Notes: a model not told the origin generated them from the letters alone. A stretch of DNA of 32,592 nt from an uncultured Faecalibacterium sp. (GCA_900539945.1 UQDV01000028.1:1-32592); one strand, 5' to 3'; shown: positions 7,383-13,807, numbered from the stretch's first letter. Numbers and translations: made by a program.

Positions 7383-7862
7383 ATGGAACAGCTTTTGAAG
7401 ATTCTGGAAGACAACGCGCGGCTGCCCATCGAGGACATTGCCACCATGCTGAACAAATCCCCCGCCGAGGTGGCGGCCATGATCGACCTGGCCCGCGCGC
7501 AGGGCATCATCAAGGGCTATAAGACGCTGGTGGACTGGGAAAAGGCCGGGGTCAACCGGGTGGAAGCCGTCATCGAGCTGAACGTCAGCCCCAAGAAGAG
7601 CCGCGGCTTTGACGAGATCGCGGCCACCATCGCGGCCTTTGACGAGGTGGAGAGCGTGCTGCTGATGAGCGGCGGTTACGACCTGCAGCTGGTGATCAAG
7701 GGACAGACCTTCCAGGAGATCGCCCTGTTTGTGGCAAAGCGCCTGAGCCCGCTGGATGACGTGCTGTCCACCGCCACCCACTTTGTGCTGCGCACCTACA
7801 AAAAGGAGGGCCGCCTGTATCAGGACGATGAAATTGACGAAAGAGAGTGCACGGTGCTGTGA
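7383..7862 (+). CDS. Lrp/AsnC family transcriptional regulator
   Basis: This 159-aa protein has an N-terminal AsnC-type helix-turn-helix at about residues 5-50 (LLKILEDNARLPIEDIATML, then a recognition helix beginning SPAEVAAMI). The C-terminal RAM/AsnC effector domain runs from about residue 65 to 150, with AVIELNVSP, VESVLLMSGGYDLQLVIKG and a final LRTYKKEG. Proteins of this family bind amino acids and form octamers or dimers that bend promoter DNA. The ATG has AAGGAG 9 nt upstream. The stop overlaps the start of the aminotransferase gene (TGATG), so regulator and enzyme are coupled, suggesting that the regulator senses a substrate or product of that enzyme. Autoregulation through the direct repeat at 7273-7315 is plausible. 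Confidence 0.93.
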   Translation: MEQLLKILEDNARLPIEDIATMLNKSPAEVAAMIDLARAQGIIKGYKTLVDWEKAGVNRVEAVIELNVSPKKSRGFDEIAATIAAFDEVESVLLMSGGYDLQLVIKGQTFQEIALFVAKRLSPLDDVLSTATHFVLRTYKKEGRLYQDDEIDERECTVL

Positions 7863-9046
7863 TGGACTACGATAAATTGATCGCGCCTGCCGCCCAGGCC
7901 ATGCGGCCCTCCGGCATCCGCAAATTCTTTGATCTGGCCGCCGAGATGCCGGAGTGCATCAGCCTGGGCGTGGGCGAGCCGGACTTCAAGACCCCCTGGG
8001 CCGTGCGGGAAGCAGGCATCGAGAGCCTGGAGCACGGCCGTACCCGGTACACCTCCAACGCTGGCTTAAAGGAGCTGCGGACCGAGATCAGCCGCTATCT
8101 GGAGCGGCGCATGGGCCTGCGGTACGACCCCATGCGGCAGATCCTGGTGACGGTGGGCGGCAGCGAAGCCATTGACATGTGCATCCGCACCCTGATCCAG
8201 CCCGGGGATGAGGTGATCATCCCGGAGCCCTGCTTCGTGTGCTACGAGCCCATCACCACCCTGTCCGGCGGCGTTCCGGTCCATGTGGCCTGCCGTCAGG
8301 AGGACGAGTTCCGGCTGCGTGCCGACGCCCTGAAGGCGGCCATCACCCCCCGGACCAAGCTGGTGATCATGCCCTTCCCGAATAACCCCACCGGCGCGGT
8401 GATGGAGCGGGAGGACTTGGAAGCCGTGGCCGAGGTACTGCGGGACACCAATGTGATGGTGCTGTCGGATGAGATCTACGCCGAGCTGAATTACGGCCTG
8501 CGGCCCCATGTGTCCATTGCTTCCCTGCCGGGCATGGCAGAGCGCACCATCGTGGTCAACGGCTTCTCCAAGAGCTACGCCATGACGGGCTGGCGGCTGG
8601 GCTACGCCTGCGGCCCGGAACCCATCATCAAGATCATGACCAAGATCCACCAGAGCGCCATCATGAGCGCCCCCACCACCAGCCAGTATGCCGCCATCAC
8701 GGCCCTGCGGGATTGCGATGGCGAGATCGACCGCATGCGCGACGAGTACAACATGCGCCGCCGTCTGGTGGTGCGTTCCTTCAACGACATGGGCCTGACC
8801 TGCTTTGAGCCGCGGGGCGCGTTCTACGCCTTCCCCTGCATCCGGTCCACCGGCATGAGCAGCCAGGAGTTCTGCACGAAGCTGCTGGAGCAGAAGCATG
8901 TGGCCATCATCCCCGGCGACGCCTTTGGCGCATCCGGCGAGGGCTACTGCCGCGTGTCCTACGCCTACAGCGTGGAGCACCTGACCGAGGCGCTCAAGCG
9001 CATCCGGGAGTTCCTGCAGGAAAACGGCCTGGTTCAGGGCAACTGA
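7862..9046 (+). CDS. Pyridoxal phosphate-dependent class I/II aminotransferase
   Basis: This 394-aa fold-type I aminotransferase is of the AspC/PatA/AraT group. Landmarks are LGVGEPDFKTPWAVREA near the N-terminus, TVGGSEAIDMCIRTL, FPNNPTGAVM, the Asp of LSDEIYAELNY, and the Schiff-base lysine K237 in NGFSKSYAMTGWRLGYA; the substrate-binding Arg is likely in YCRVSYAYS. It moves an amino group from an amino acid to 2-oxoglutarate or another keto acid; the sequence alone does not tell aspartate, aromatic or branched substrate. The ATG at 7862 overlaps the regulator stop; an in-frame ATG five codons earlier lies inside the regulator. ispE follows 14 bp later with its own Shine-Dalgarno. Confidence 0.94.
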   Translation: MDYDKLIAPAAQAMRPSGIRKFFDLAAEMPECISLGVGEPDFKTPWAVREAGIESLEHGRTRYTSNAGLKELRTEISRYLERRMGLRYDPMRQILVTVGGSEAIDMCIRTLIQPGDEVIIPEPCFVCYEPITTLSGGVPVHVACRQEDEFRLRADALKAAITPRTKLVIMPFPNNPTGAVMEREDLEAVAEVLRDTNVMVLSDEIYAELNYGLRPHVSIASLPGMAERTIVVNGFSKSYAMTGWRLGYACGPEPIIKIMTKIHQSAIMSAPTTSQYAAITALRDCDGEIDRMRDEYNMRRRLVVRSFNDMGLTCFEPRGAFYAFPCIRSTGMSSQEFCTKLLEQKHVAIIPGDAFGASGEGYCRVSYAYSVEHLTEALKRIREFLQENGLVQGN

Positions 9047-9060
9047 GGAGGGAATGCTCC

Positions 9061-9933
9061 ATGCGAAAGCAGAATGTGGTGACCGTTCTGGCCCCGGCAA
9101 AGCTCAATCTGGCGCTGGACGTGGTGGGCCTGCTGCCCAATGGCTACCATGATCTGGACATGACCATGCAGGCCATCACCCTGTACGAGCGGGTGGTGCT
9201 GCGCCGCAGCCCTTACCTGAATCTGCGGCTGCCGGGCAGTCTGGTGGCTCCCAACAACAAAAATACCGCCATCAAGGCGGCGCTGGCGTTTTTCCACTAC
9301 ACCGGCCTGCTGGCGGGGGTGGACATCACTATTTATAAGAATACCCCGGTGCGGGCAGGCATGGCCGGCGGCAGCGCCGATGCCGCCGCCGTGCTGGTGG
9401 GCCTGAACGAGCTGTACGGTGCCCGGCTCTCCATGAGCGAGCTGTGCGCACTGGGCGCGTCCATTGGCGCAGATGTGCCCTTTGCCCTCATGGGCGGCAC
9501 CTGCCGGGTGCAGGGCGTGGGCGACCTGCTCAAGCCCCTGCCGCCGGTGCCGGACTGCTGGTTCACGGTGGTGATGCCGGATTACGGCGTTTCCACCCCG
9601 GAGGCCTTTGCCGCCTACGACAAGGTGGGCAGCACGGTGCACCCGGACTGTGAGACCCAGGAAGCCGCCGTCCGCGCCGGAGATCTGGATGCGGTGTGCG
9701 CCGCTGCCGGCAATGCACTGGAAGAATGCAGCGGTGCCAAGGACACCGGGGCCATCAAGGCTCTGCTGCGTGAAAAGGGCGCTGTGACGGCTCTGATGAC
9801 CGGCAGTGGGTCGGCGGTGTTTGGCATCTTCCGGGATGAGACATCCGCCCGCGCCGCAGCAGCGGCGGCAAAGCACCGCTGGAAGCAGGTATACACCGCG
9901 CAGCCGGACAAGGGCGGCGCGCGGGTCGTCTGA
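9061..9933 (+). CDS. ispE: 4-diphosphocytidyl-2-C-methyl-D-erythritol kinase
   Basis: This 290-aa GHMP kinase phosphorylates the 2-hydroxyl of CDP-methylerythritol in the non-mevalonate (MEP) isoprenoid pathway. The N-terminal APAKLNLALDVVGLLPNGYHDL is the IspE substrate-binding segment, with its Lys and Asp. The GHMP ATP loop is PVRAGMAGGSADAAA at about residues 95-109. The C-terminal motif LMTGSGSAVFGIF is present. Length is normal. It is the third gene of the unit after the Lrp regulator and aminotransferase, with GGAGGG upstream of the ATG. There is no obvious metabolic link to the two genes ahead. A terminator-like hairpin follows at 9950-9997. Confidence 0.96.
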   Translation: MRKQNVVTVLAPAKLNLALDVVGLLPNGYHDLDMTMQAITLYERVVLRRSPYLNLRLPGSLVAPNNKNTAIKAALAFFHYTGLLAGVDITIYKNTPVRAGMAGGSADAAAVLVGLNELYGARLSMSELCALGASIGADVPFALMGGTCRVQGVGDLLKPLPPVPDCWFTVVMPDYGVSTPEAFAAYDKVGSTVHPDCETQEAAVRAGDLDAVCAAAGNALEECSGAKDTGAIKALLREKGAVTALMTGSGSAVFGIFRDETSARAAAAAAKHRWKQVYTAQPDKGGARVV

Positions 9934-9949
9934 TCTGTCCATGAATAAA

Positions 9950-9997
9950 CCTCCTTCCCACGGGGCAGAATGGCTCCAAGGGAAGGAGGTCTTTTTT
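9950..9997 (+). terminator. ispE terminator-like hairpin that contains the DUF378 Shine-Dalgarno
   Basis: CCTCCTTCCC (9950-9959) and GGGAAGGAGG (9980-9989) form a perfect 10-bp stem with a 20-nt loop, followed by TC and six Ts (9992-9997). It has the form of an intrinsic terminator for the ispE operon. The 3' arm GGAAGGAGG is also the Shine-Dalgarno of the next gene, whose GTG starts at 9998 directly after the T-tract. Confidence 0.75.
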
Positions 9998-10201
9998 GTG
10001 CAGACCTTTTATAAAATCTGCCTGATCCTGATGATCGTGGGCGGCATCAACTGGGGCCTTGTGGGCCTGTTCCAATTCGACTTTGTGGGCTGGCTGCTGG
10101 GCGGCAGCACCTCCATCTGGTCCCGTATCGTGTTCACACTGGTAGGTCTGGCGGCCCTGTGCGGCATCCCGGGGCTGTTCACCGAGGAAACCGAGGAATA
10201 A
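9998..10201 (+). CDS. DUF378 family small membrane protein
   Basis: This is a 67-aa protein of the DUF378 family, function unknown. It has two predicted transmembrane helices: about residues 5-25 (FYKICLILMIVGGINWGLVGL) and about residues 41-60 (IVFTLVGLAALCGIPGL). The family signature GGINWGLVGLF is present. The acidic tail EETEE is short. The GTG at 9998 is chosen because a very strong Shine-Dalgarno, GGAAGGAGG, ends 8 nt upstream. An ATG at 9941 in the same frame would place hydrophilic residues, unusual for the family, in front. Translation depends on opening the hairpin that covers this Shine-Dalgarno. A strong terminator follows immediately, so this is a single-gene unit or the read-through end of the ispE operon. 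Confidence 0.85.
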   Translation: MQTFYKICLILMIVGGINWGLVGLFQFDFVGWLLGGSTSIWSRIVFTLVGLAALCGIPGLFTEETEE

Positions 10202-10205
10202 CAGA

Positions 10206-10240
10206 ACGGCTGCTGCACAATAGCGTGCAGCAGCCGTTTT
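10206..10240 (+). terminator. Strong intrinsic terminator after the DUF378 gene
   Basis: ACGGCTGCTGCAC (10206-10218) pairs perfectly with GTGCAGCAGCCGT (10225-10237) across a 6-nt loop, and TTT follows. It lies 4 bp after the stop codon. Confidence 0.9.
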
Positions 10241-10277
10241 ATAGCGTACAGATGTGCAAATCTAAAAAAAAACAGCC

Positions 10278-10306
10278 TTGACAAGCATTTTTCACTATGC
10301 TATATT
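10278..10306 (+). promoter_or_regulatory. Strong promoter for the RNHCP gene and its leader
   Basis: TTGACA (10278-10283), a 17-nt spacer and TATATT (10301-10306), with TATGC directly before the -10 (TRTGN extended -10). Transcription would start near 10313, leaving an mRNA leader of about 170 nt before the RNHCP start. This is the best -35/-10 match in the window. Confidence 0.85.
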
Positions 10307-10364
10307 CTGGTAGTAAGCAGGGCATCCGGCTCTGCAAGGCTTTGGAACAAAAGGAGTATGCTGA

Positions 10365-10400
10365 ATGAAGTGTTCTCGTGAATTGAAGATTGTGCGCTGA
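10365..10400 (+). CDS. 11-codon leader peptide upstream of the RNHCP gene
   Basis: ATG at 10365 with AAGGAG (10351-10356) 8 nt upstream opens the short frame MKCSRELKIVR, ending in TGA at 10398-10400. It sits in the mRNA leader about 50 nt after the predicted transcription start. Three bases after the stop, the first arm of a hairpin begins (10403). A ribosome at the stop codon would cover that arm. This is the layout of leader-peptide attenuators that control antibiotic-resistance or amino-acid genes. An overlapping ATG at 10358 gives a 7-codon frame but is only 1 nt from the Shine-Dalgarno. No family assignment is possible for a peptide this short. Confidence 0.55.
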   Translation: MKCSRELKIVR

Positions 10401-10402
10401 AC

Positions 10403-10440
10403 CGGGAGGTTTGCGCTACATCTTTCGTTCGCACCTCCCG
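10403..10440 (+). promoter_or_regulatory. Leader hairpin between the leader ORF and the RNHCP gene
   Basis: CGGGAGGT (10403-10410) pairs with ACCTCCCG (10433-10440). Inside it, after a TT bulge, GCG (10413-10415) pairs with CGC (10430-10432). No T-tract follows, so it is not a terminator. The 3' arm contains CCTCC, which could alternatively pair with the Shine-Dalgarno GGAGG of the RNHCP gene at 10466-10470. That gives two exclusive structures. Confidence 0.6.
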
Positions 10441-10480
10441 CATGATCGCACATACGCATCATTCTGGAGGAAAATCAATC

Positions 10481-10906
10481 ATGAATCGTGAAAATAAACG
10501 CAAGACATTTGAAAAGGGTTATTATAAAACACACGCCTGCAACGAGGTGTTCACCTGCAGGAACTGCGGACGCATTGTGGTTCCCGAGGGGGCAGGCAGT
10601 GCCCACCGCAACCATTGCCCGAATTGCCTGTGTAGCCTGCACGTTGACGAGGAGCCCGGCGACAGGGCATCGGACTGCGGCGGACTGATGGAGCCCGTTG
10701 CGGTCTGGGTGCGGAAGGGCGGCGAGTGGGCCATTGTCCATCGCTGCCGCCGCTGCGGGAAGCTGGATTCCAACCGGGTCGCAGCCGATGATAACCCGAT
10801 GAAACTGATGTCCATTGCAATGAAGCCTCTTTGTGAACCGCCGTTCCCTCTTGACCGTATCCGTGAGATGACGGCACTGATGGGCGGGGACGGAACGATG
10901 GAGTAA
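10481..10906 (+). CDS. RNHCP domain-containing zinc-ribbon-like protein
   Basis: This 141-aa protein has the RNHCP motif that names its Pfam family: R43-N44-H45-C46-P47, within HRNHCPNCLCSLHVD. Paired cysteines suggest one or two zinc sites: C26/C29 (FTCRNCG), C46/C49/C51, C66 and C89/C92 (HRCRRCGKLDSNR). The N-terminus is basic (NRENKRKTF), which would suit RNA or ribosome binding. The family's molecular function is not established as far as I know. The ATG at 10481 has GGAGG 10 nt upstream; an in-frame ATG at 10442 would fall against the leader hairpin. It is a single-gene transcript, with its own strong promoter, a leader ORF, a hairpin and a terminator, so its expression is probably regulated in the leader. 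Confidence 0.88.
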   Translation: MNRENKRKTFEKGYYKTHACNEVFTCRNCGRIVVPEGAGSAHRNHCPNCLCSLHVDEEPGDRASDCGGLMEPVAVWVRKGGEWAIVHRCRRCGKLDSNRVAADDNPMKLMSIAMKPLCEPPFPLDRIREMTALMGGDGTME

Positions 10907-10925
10907 TAAGGCACACGAACAACTG

Positions 10926-10965
10926 AAAAAGCAGGGCACTCCCGCGGTGGGGGTGTCCTGCTTTT
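10926..10965. terminator. Bidirectional terminator between the RNHCP and redoxin-like genes
   Basis: AAAAGCAGGGCACTCCC and GGGGGTGTCCTGCTTTT form a long stem (two G-T wobbles) around a 5-nt loop, about 10927-10965. It has T-rich tails on both strands, so it can serve the plus-strand RNHCP gene and the converging minus-strand gene ending at 10985. Confidence 0.85.
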
Positions 10966-10984
10966 GTGTAAGCATCGGTCTGTT

Positions 10985-11629
10985 TTACCGGTCGTTATCC
11001 ACATCGTCCCACCCCACCAGGTCCGGCAGGGTGAGGGTCTCGTCCGAGCAGCGGGTCCGGGGACCTTCCGGCCCGGCGGCCAGGGTGGAGGTGACCTCCC
11101 GGGCGATCTCCCGGATGGCGGTGCAGTCCTCCGGCAGGTCGGTCTGGCTGCGGCCGGAGTGGGTGAACAAGATCTTGCCCAGGTGCCCCACCACCAGCGT
11201 CAGCGGTAAAATCTGCGGGGCAGAGCTGTCATAGCGGTAGCCCTGCTCCTTTGCAGTCTTGTAGATGCGCTGGGCCGCAAAACTCCAGCTCCGCAGGCCC
11301 CGGGCCTGCTCCACGCCCAGATAGCTGTACAGCACCCCCGGGGCGTCGCAGATGATGGGAAACGGAAATTCAGCCCCCTGGGTGGCCTGCGCCACCGTCC
11401 GGGCCGAGGAGCGCACCACGCAGGCCAGCCGGACGCCCCGCAGGCGGGCGTAGGTCTTGAGGTAATGGGTCAGATATTCCCGCGTGACCGGGTGGTCAAA
11501 AGCGGGCAGAAAGATCATGACCAGAGGCTGTTCCCCCTCACACAGGGCGTAGAAATCGTTGCCGGGCTTTGTAGGGGTGTCGAAAGTAAAACGGGGGATC
11601 GAAGTGCCCACCAAGTGCTCAGAACTCAT
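10985..11629 (-). CDS. Redoxin-like (thioredoxin-fold) protein lacking a peroxidatic cysteine
   Basis: This protein of about 214 aa has the layout of an AhpC/TSA-type peroxiredoxin: IPRFTFDTPTKPGNDFYAL at the N-terminus, the strand LVMIFLPAFDHPVTREYLTHY, then a central VRLACVVRSS strand and FPFPIICDAPGVLYSYLGV, which matches the FPLLSD...YGV region of the family. Where peroxiredoxins carry TxxC, this protein reads HPVTRE with no cysteine, so normal peroxidase chemistry is unlikely. It may be a binding or regulatory relative. The start is uncertain: 11629 begins where the fold begins, while 11644 adds MCNCG, a possible metal- or redox-active CxC motif. Both share an AAGGA at poor spacing. The RNA element at 11702-11955 lies immediately upstream on the same strand. 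Confidence 0.7.
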   Translation of the reverse strand: MSSEHLVGTSIPRFTFDTPTKPGNDFYALCEGEQPLVMIFLPAFDHPVTREYLTHYLKTYARLRGVRLACVVRSSARTVAQATQGAEFPFPIICDAPGVLYSYLGVEQARGLRSWSFAAQRIYKTAKEQGYRYDSSAPQILPLTLVVGHLGKILFTHSGRSQTDLPEDCTAIREIAREVTSTLAAGPEGPRTRCSDETLTLPDLVGWDDVDNDR

Positions 11630-11701
11630 ACCGCAATTGCACATCCTTTCCGGCTTGCCGCGCACCGGGGCGCACAGTGCCCGGTGCAAATGTTCCGATA
11701 T

Positions 11702-11955
11702 AAAAAAATCCACACACTGTCCCGGCAGGGGGCAGCGGTGGATCAAAACCTATAAAAGATCCCGCCCGGTCGTCTGCGGCCAATCAAACCTACCCTTGCG
11801 GACAGGTGGGTGCCCTGTCGCCGGTTTCACGCTTCCTCATCGAGCCTCCATGGTCGACCCATGGCGGGGAGGTCTGCATTCCACCGGAGAACTCCGGGCT
11901 CCCGTTGAATGATTAGTAGGATCATATAAACCGCAACAAATCGAGCCGGGCAGGA
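11702..11955 (-). ncRNA. Structured RNA element with terminator, class not assigned
   Basis: This stretch has no credible protein gene but strong RNA signals on the minus strand. A long-range closing helix pairs plus 11761-11769 with 11946-11954 (8 of 9 positions), continued by 11775-11779 with 11931-11935. Inside are local hairpins: CCATGG around GTCGA (near 11849-11865), CCGGA-GTTC-TCCGG (near 11884-11897) and GACAGG with CCTGTC (near 11801-11820). Additional complementarity (CCTAC with GTAGG, AATCA with TGATT) could make pseudoknots. Downstream, a hairpin (plus 11710-11741) followed by seven Us (plus 11702-11708) makes a terminator in the minus direction. This supports that strand. Size and position fit a stand-alone RNA such as 6S or a raiA-type RNA, or a long attenuator ahead of the redoxin-like gene. 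I cannot assign a class from memory, and no clear promoter is seen between it and the DUF1292 gene. Confidence 0.55.
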
Positions 11956-11988
11956 AGTCTTGCCTGGTAATTTGGGGGAGGAAAACGA

Positions 11989-12303
11989 TCAGTCGATCTC
12001 GTAATCGTCGCTCAGGCGCTGCTCAAACAGCTTGCTGACTTCCAGCAGAGTCTCGTCGTCCTCTACCACGTCCAGATATTCGCCTTCGTCGTCCTCGCCA
12101 ACGCTCAGGATCACCAGCTGGGCATCCTCTGCGTCCTCTTCATTTTCGGTGTATTCCACCACAGCCAGATAATGCACGCCCTTGTGGTCCAGTGCGTCGA
12201 TCACCTCAAAGGTGACCTCGTTGCCGTCCTCGTCCTCAAGGGTCATCAGGTCGGGCTGATATTCCTCGTCCTCGGTATTCGGGTTCTTGATTTCGTCAGA
12301 CAT
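11989..12303 (-). CDS. DUF1292 domain-containing protein (UPF0473-like)
   Basis: This is a 104-aa very acidic protein with the DUF1292 core: LMTLEDEDGNEVTFEVIDAL followed by GVHYLAVVEYTE, QLVILSVGEDDEGEYLDVVED and a C-terminal EVSKLFEQRL. The family (B. subtilis YrzB) is small, cytoplasmic and of unknown function; it is often found near ruvX/yqgF, which lies about 1 kb away here on the same strand. The start at 12303 has AGGAG 10 nt upstream and gives the family N-terminus; upstream in-frame codons up to 12453 overlap the promoter and are rejected. No terminator separates it from the RNA element that begins about 35 nt after its stop. Confidence 0.9.
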   Translation of the reverse strand: MSDEIKNPNTEDEEYQPDLMTLEDEDGNEVTFEVIDALDHKGVHYLAVVEYTENEEDAEDAQLVILSVGEDDEGEYLDVVEDDETLLEVSKLFEQRLSDDYEID

Positions 12304-12369
12304 AGATCGTGTCTCCTGTATCGTGTCATAAGACGGGCTTTTGTGTACCGACCCGTCCGGTCTGCATAT

Positions 12370-12398
12370 AGTGTAGCGTTTTTTTGCCTGCTCGTCAA
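12370..12398 (-). promoter_or_regulatory. Promoter of the DUF1292 gene
   Basis: Minus-strand TTGACG (plus 12393-12398), a 17-nt spacer and TACACT (plus 12370-12375). Both boxes are 4/6 to 5/6 matches, and the spacing is ideal. The leader to the ATG is about 60 nt. Confidence 0.7.
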
Positions 12399-12465
12399 GA
12401 TGCTTTTTCGCACAGAAATTGCTTTGCAAATTTTCACCAGTTTGCTCTCGCACTGCGGCACGGAA

Positions 12466-12476
12466 TATGGTATACT
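12466..12476 (+). promoter_or_regulatory. Extended -10 promoter of the cyclophilin lipoprotein gene
   Basis: TATGG-TATACT at 12466-12476 (TRTGN plus -10). No good -35 lies at 16-18 nt. It is divergent from the DUF1292 promoter about 70 bp away. Confidence 0.55.
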
Positions 12477-12544
12477 ATAGCTCTGGAATTTTTTCGTGTC
12501 CGGCGGGCACGTCTGATACAGCATATGGAGCGAGGGGGAAAACT

Positions 12545-13270
12545 ATGCGTAAAAAACGATGGGTGGCACTGGCACTGGCCGCGGTGCTGGCACTGGCGGG
12601 CTGCAGCTTTGGCGGTTCCGGCGGGGGCGGCACCACGGTGCAGAAGATCGACCGCCCGGCGGTGGAGTCGGCGGAAGAGCAGTTCACGCACCCGGCGGCA
12701 GGAGACACCGTGGCGGTGTTCGATACCTCGGCGGGCGTGTTCAAGGCGGTGCTCTTCCCGGACAAGGCCCCGCAGGCCTACGACAACTTTACCGGCCTTG
12801 TGCAGCAGGGCTATTACAACGGCTTGACCGTCTCCCGTGTGGAGAGCGGTTTTGTGGTGGAGGCCGGGCAGGGCACCGACGGAAAAGGCACCACCATCTG
12901 GAGCGGCAGCCGCTACCCGGCGGAGACCACTGACAGTCTGCACCACTACTCCGGTGCGCTGTGCATGGGCGTGGATGCTTCCGGCGAGTGCGCCAGCGTG
13001 TTCTATGTGGTGCAGACCCTGCCGGGGGACCAGTCGGTGACCCAGGAGCTGGTGGACAAGATGAACGCCTCGGGCTACCGTGCCGAGGTGGTGGCCGCTT
13101 ACCAGACCGTCGGCGGCGCACCCTATCTGGACTACACCGATACCGTGTTCGGGCAGGTGTACGAGGGCATGGACGTGGTGGACACCATCGGCCAGACCGG
13201 CGTGGACGAAAACCAGAAGCCCACCGAGGATATCACCATCAACAGTGTGAGCATTGAAACGTATCAGTGA
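12545..13270 (+). CDS. Peptidyl-prolyl cis-trans isomerase, cyclophilin type, lipoprotein
   Basis: This 241-aa protein has a lipoprotein signal: basic MRKKRW, a hydrophobic stretch and the lipobox LALAGC with the lipidated cysteine at residue 20, followed by a Gly/Ser linker. The rest is a cyclophilin-like domain from about residue 55 (TVAVFDTSAGVFKAVLFPDKAP, then FTGLVQQGYYNGLTVSRV), ending with VFGQVYEGMDVVDTIGQT and ITINSVSIE. It probably catalyses proline isomerisation of exported proteins on the outer face of the membrane. The middle differs from classical cyclophilins: the usual FHR and QGGD are SRV and EAGQGTD, so activity may be reduced. The start at 12545 has GAGGGGG upstream and gives an intact signal peptide; earlier in-frame codons do not. 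Confidence 0.92.
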   Translation: MRKKRWVALALAAVLALAGCSFGGSGGGGTTVQKIDRPAVESAEEQFTHPAAGDTVAVFDTSAGVFKAVLFPDKAPQAYDNFTGLVQQGYYNGLTVSRVESGFVVEAGQGTDGKGTTIWSGSRYPAETTDSLHHYSGALCMGVDASGECASVFYVVQTLPGDQSVTQELVDKMNASGYRAEVVAAYQTVGGAPYLDYTDTVFGQVYEGMDVVDTIGQTGVDENQKPTEDITINSVSIETYQ

Positions 13271-13273
13271 ACA

Positions 13274-13305
13274 AAAGGGCACCTGCCATATGGCAGGTGC
13301 CCTTT
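13274..13305. terminator. Bidirectional terminator between cyclophilin and ruvX genes
   Basis: AAAGGGCACCTGCC (13274-13287) and GGCAGGTGCCCTTT (13292-13305) form a perfect 14-bp stem with a 4-nt loop. T-rich tails are short on both sides. The two genes converge here. Confidence 0.85.
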
Positions 13306-13343
13306 GTGCTGCGCCCCTTTTTCGTGAAAACATTCTTTCCACA

Positions 13344-13775
13344 TCAGATCTCTCCGGGGTGCTCCTTGCGCCAGGCAAGGTAGTCGTCCAGGATCACCGT
13401 GGCGCTGACGGAATCCAAAATCTCCTTGCGGCGGCTGCCAAAGGTGCCGCTCTCGTCCAGCAGGTCGGCGGCGGCGCAGGTGGTCTGGCGTTCGTCCCAC
13501 ATGCGCACCGGCAGGCCGCTCCAAAGCTCCACGGTCTTTGCCAGCTTGCGGCTTTTGGCGGCACGCTCGCCCTCGGTGCCGTCCATGTTCAGCGGCAGGC
13601 CGATGACGATGAGCTCGGCCCCGATCTCTTTGGCCGCCTCGCACACCCGCGCGGCCACCTTGTTGCGGGCCTTGAGGGTGATCTGCGGGGTGATGGGCGT
13701 GGTCAGGAATTCGGTGTGGTCACAGGTGGCAAGGCCGGTGCGGCTGTCTCCGTAATCAACGGCTAGGATCTTCAT
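13344..13775 (-). CDS. ruvX: Putative pre-16S rRNA nuclease / Holliday junction resolvase-like protein
   Basis: This 143-aa RNase H-fold protein belongs to the YqgF/RuvX family. In E. coli it acts in 5' maturation of 16S rRNA; a Holliday-junction role has also been proposed. The first acidic motif is DYGDSRTGLA (D7) at residues 7-16, the second strand IVIGLPLNMDGTEG has the family NxDG, and the C-terminal WDERQTTCAA supplies further catalytic acids. Length is typical. AAAGGAC lies 9 nt before the ATG. It is transcribed alone from the promoter at 13808-13836 and is divergent from addB. The distance to the DUF1292 gene, often linked to this family, is about 1 kb, with the cyclophilin gene in between on the other strand. 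Confidence 0.93.
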   Translation of the reverse strand: MKILAVDYGDSRTGLATCDHTEFLTTPITPQITLKARNKVAARVCEAAKEIGAELIVIGLPLNMDGTEGERAAKSRKLAKTVELWSGLPVRMWDERQTTCAAADLLDESGTFGSRRKEILDSVSATVILDDYLAWRKEHPGEI

Positions 13776-13807
13776 GCAAACGTCCTTTCTGTGCAGTCTT
13801 TTTTCTC

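Noticed and set aside
10358..10381. Alternative leader ORF (7 codons) starting at 10358
   Set aside because: The ATG is only 1 nt from the AAGGAG, too close for initiation; the ATG at 10365 has normal spacing.
11629..11746. Extension of the redoxin-like protein to 11746
   Set aside because: The added 39 residues come from the terminator and hairpin region of the upstream RNA element and contain no redoxin features.
11761..11955. Calling the RNA element 6S, SRP RNA, RNase P RNA or a known riboswitch
   Set aside because: The SRP GGTCAGG...GGAAGGAAGCAGCC motif and the RNase P core sequences are not present, and the 6S rod shape is not clear. No riboswitch core was recognised, so the class is left open.
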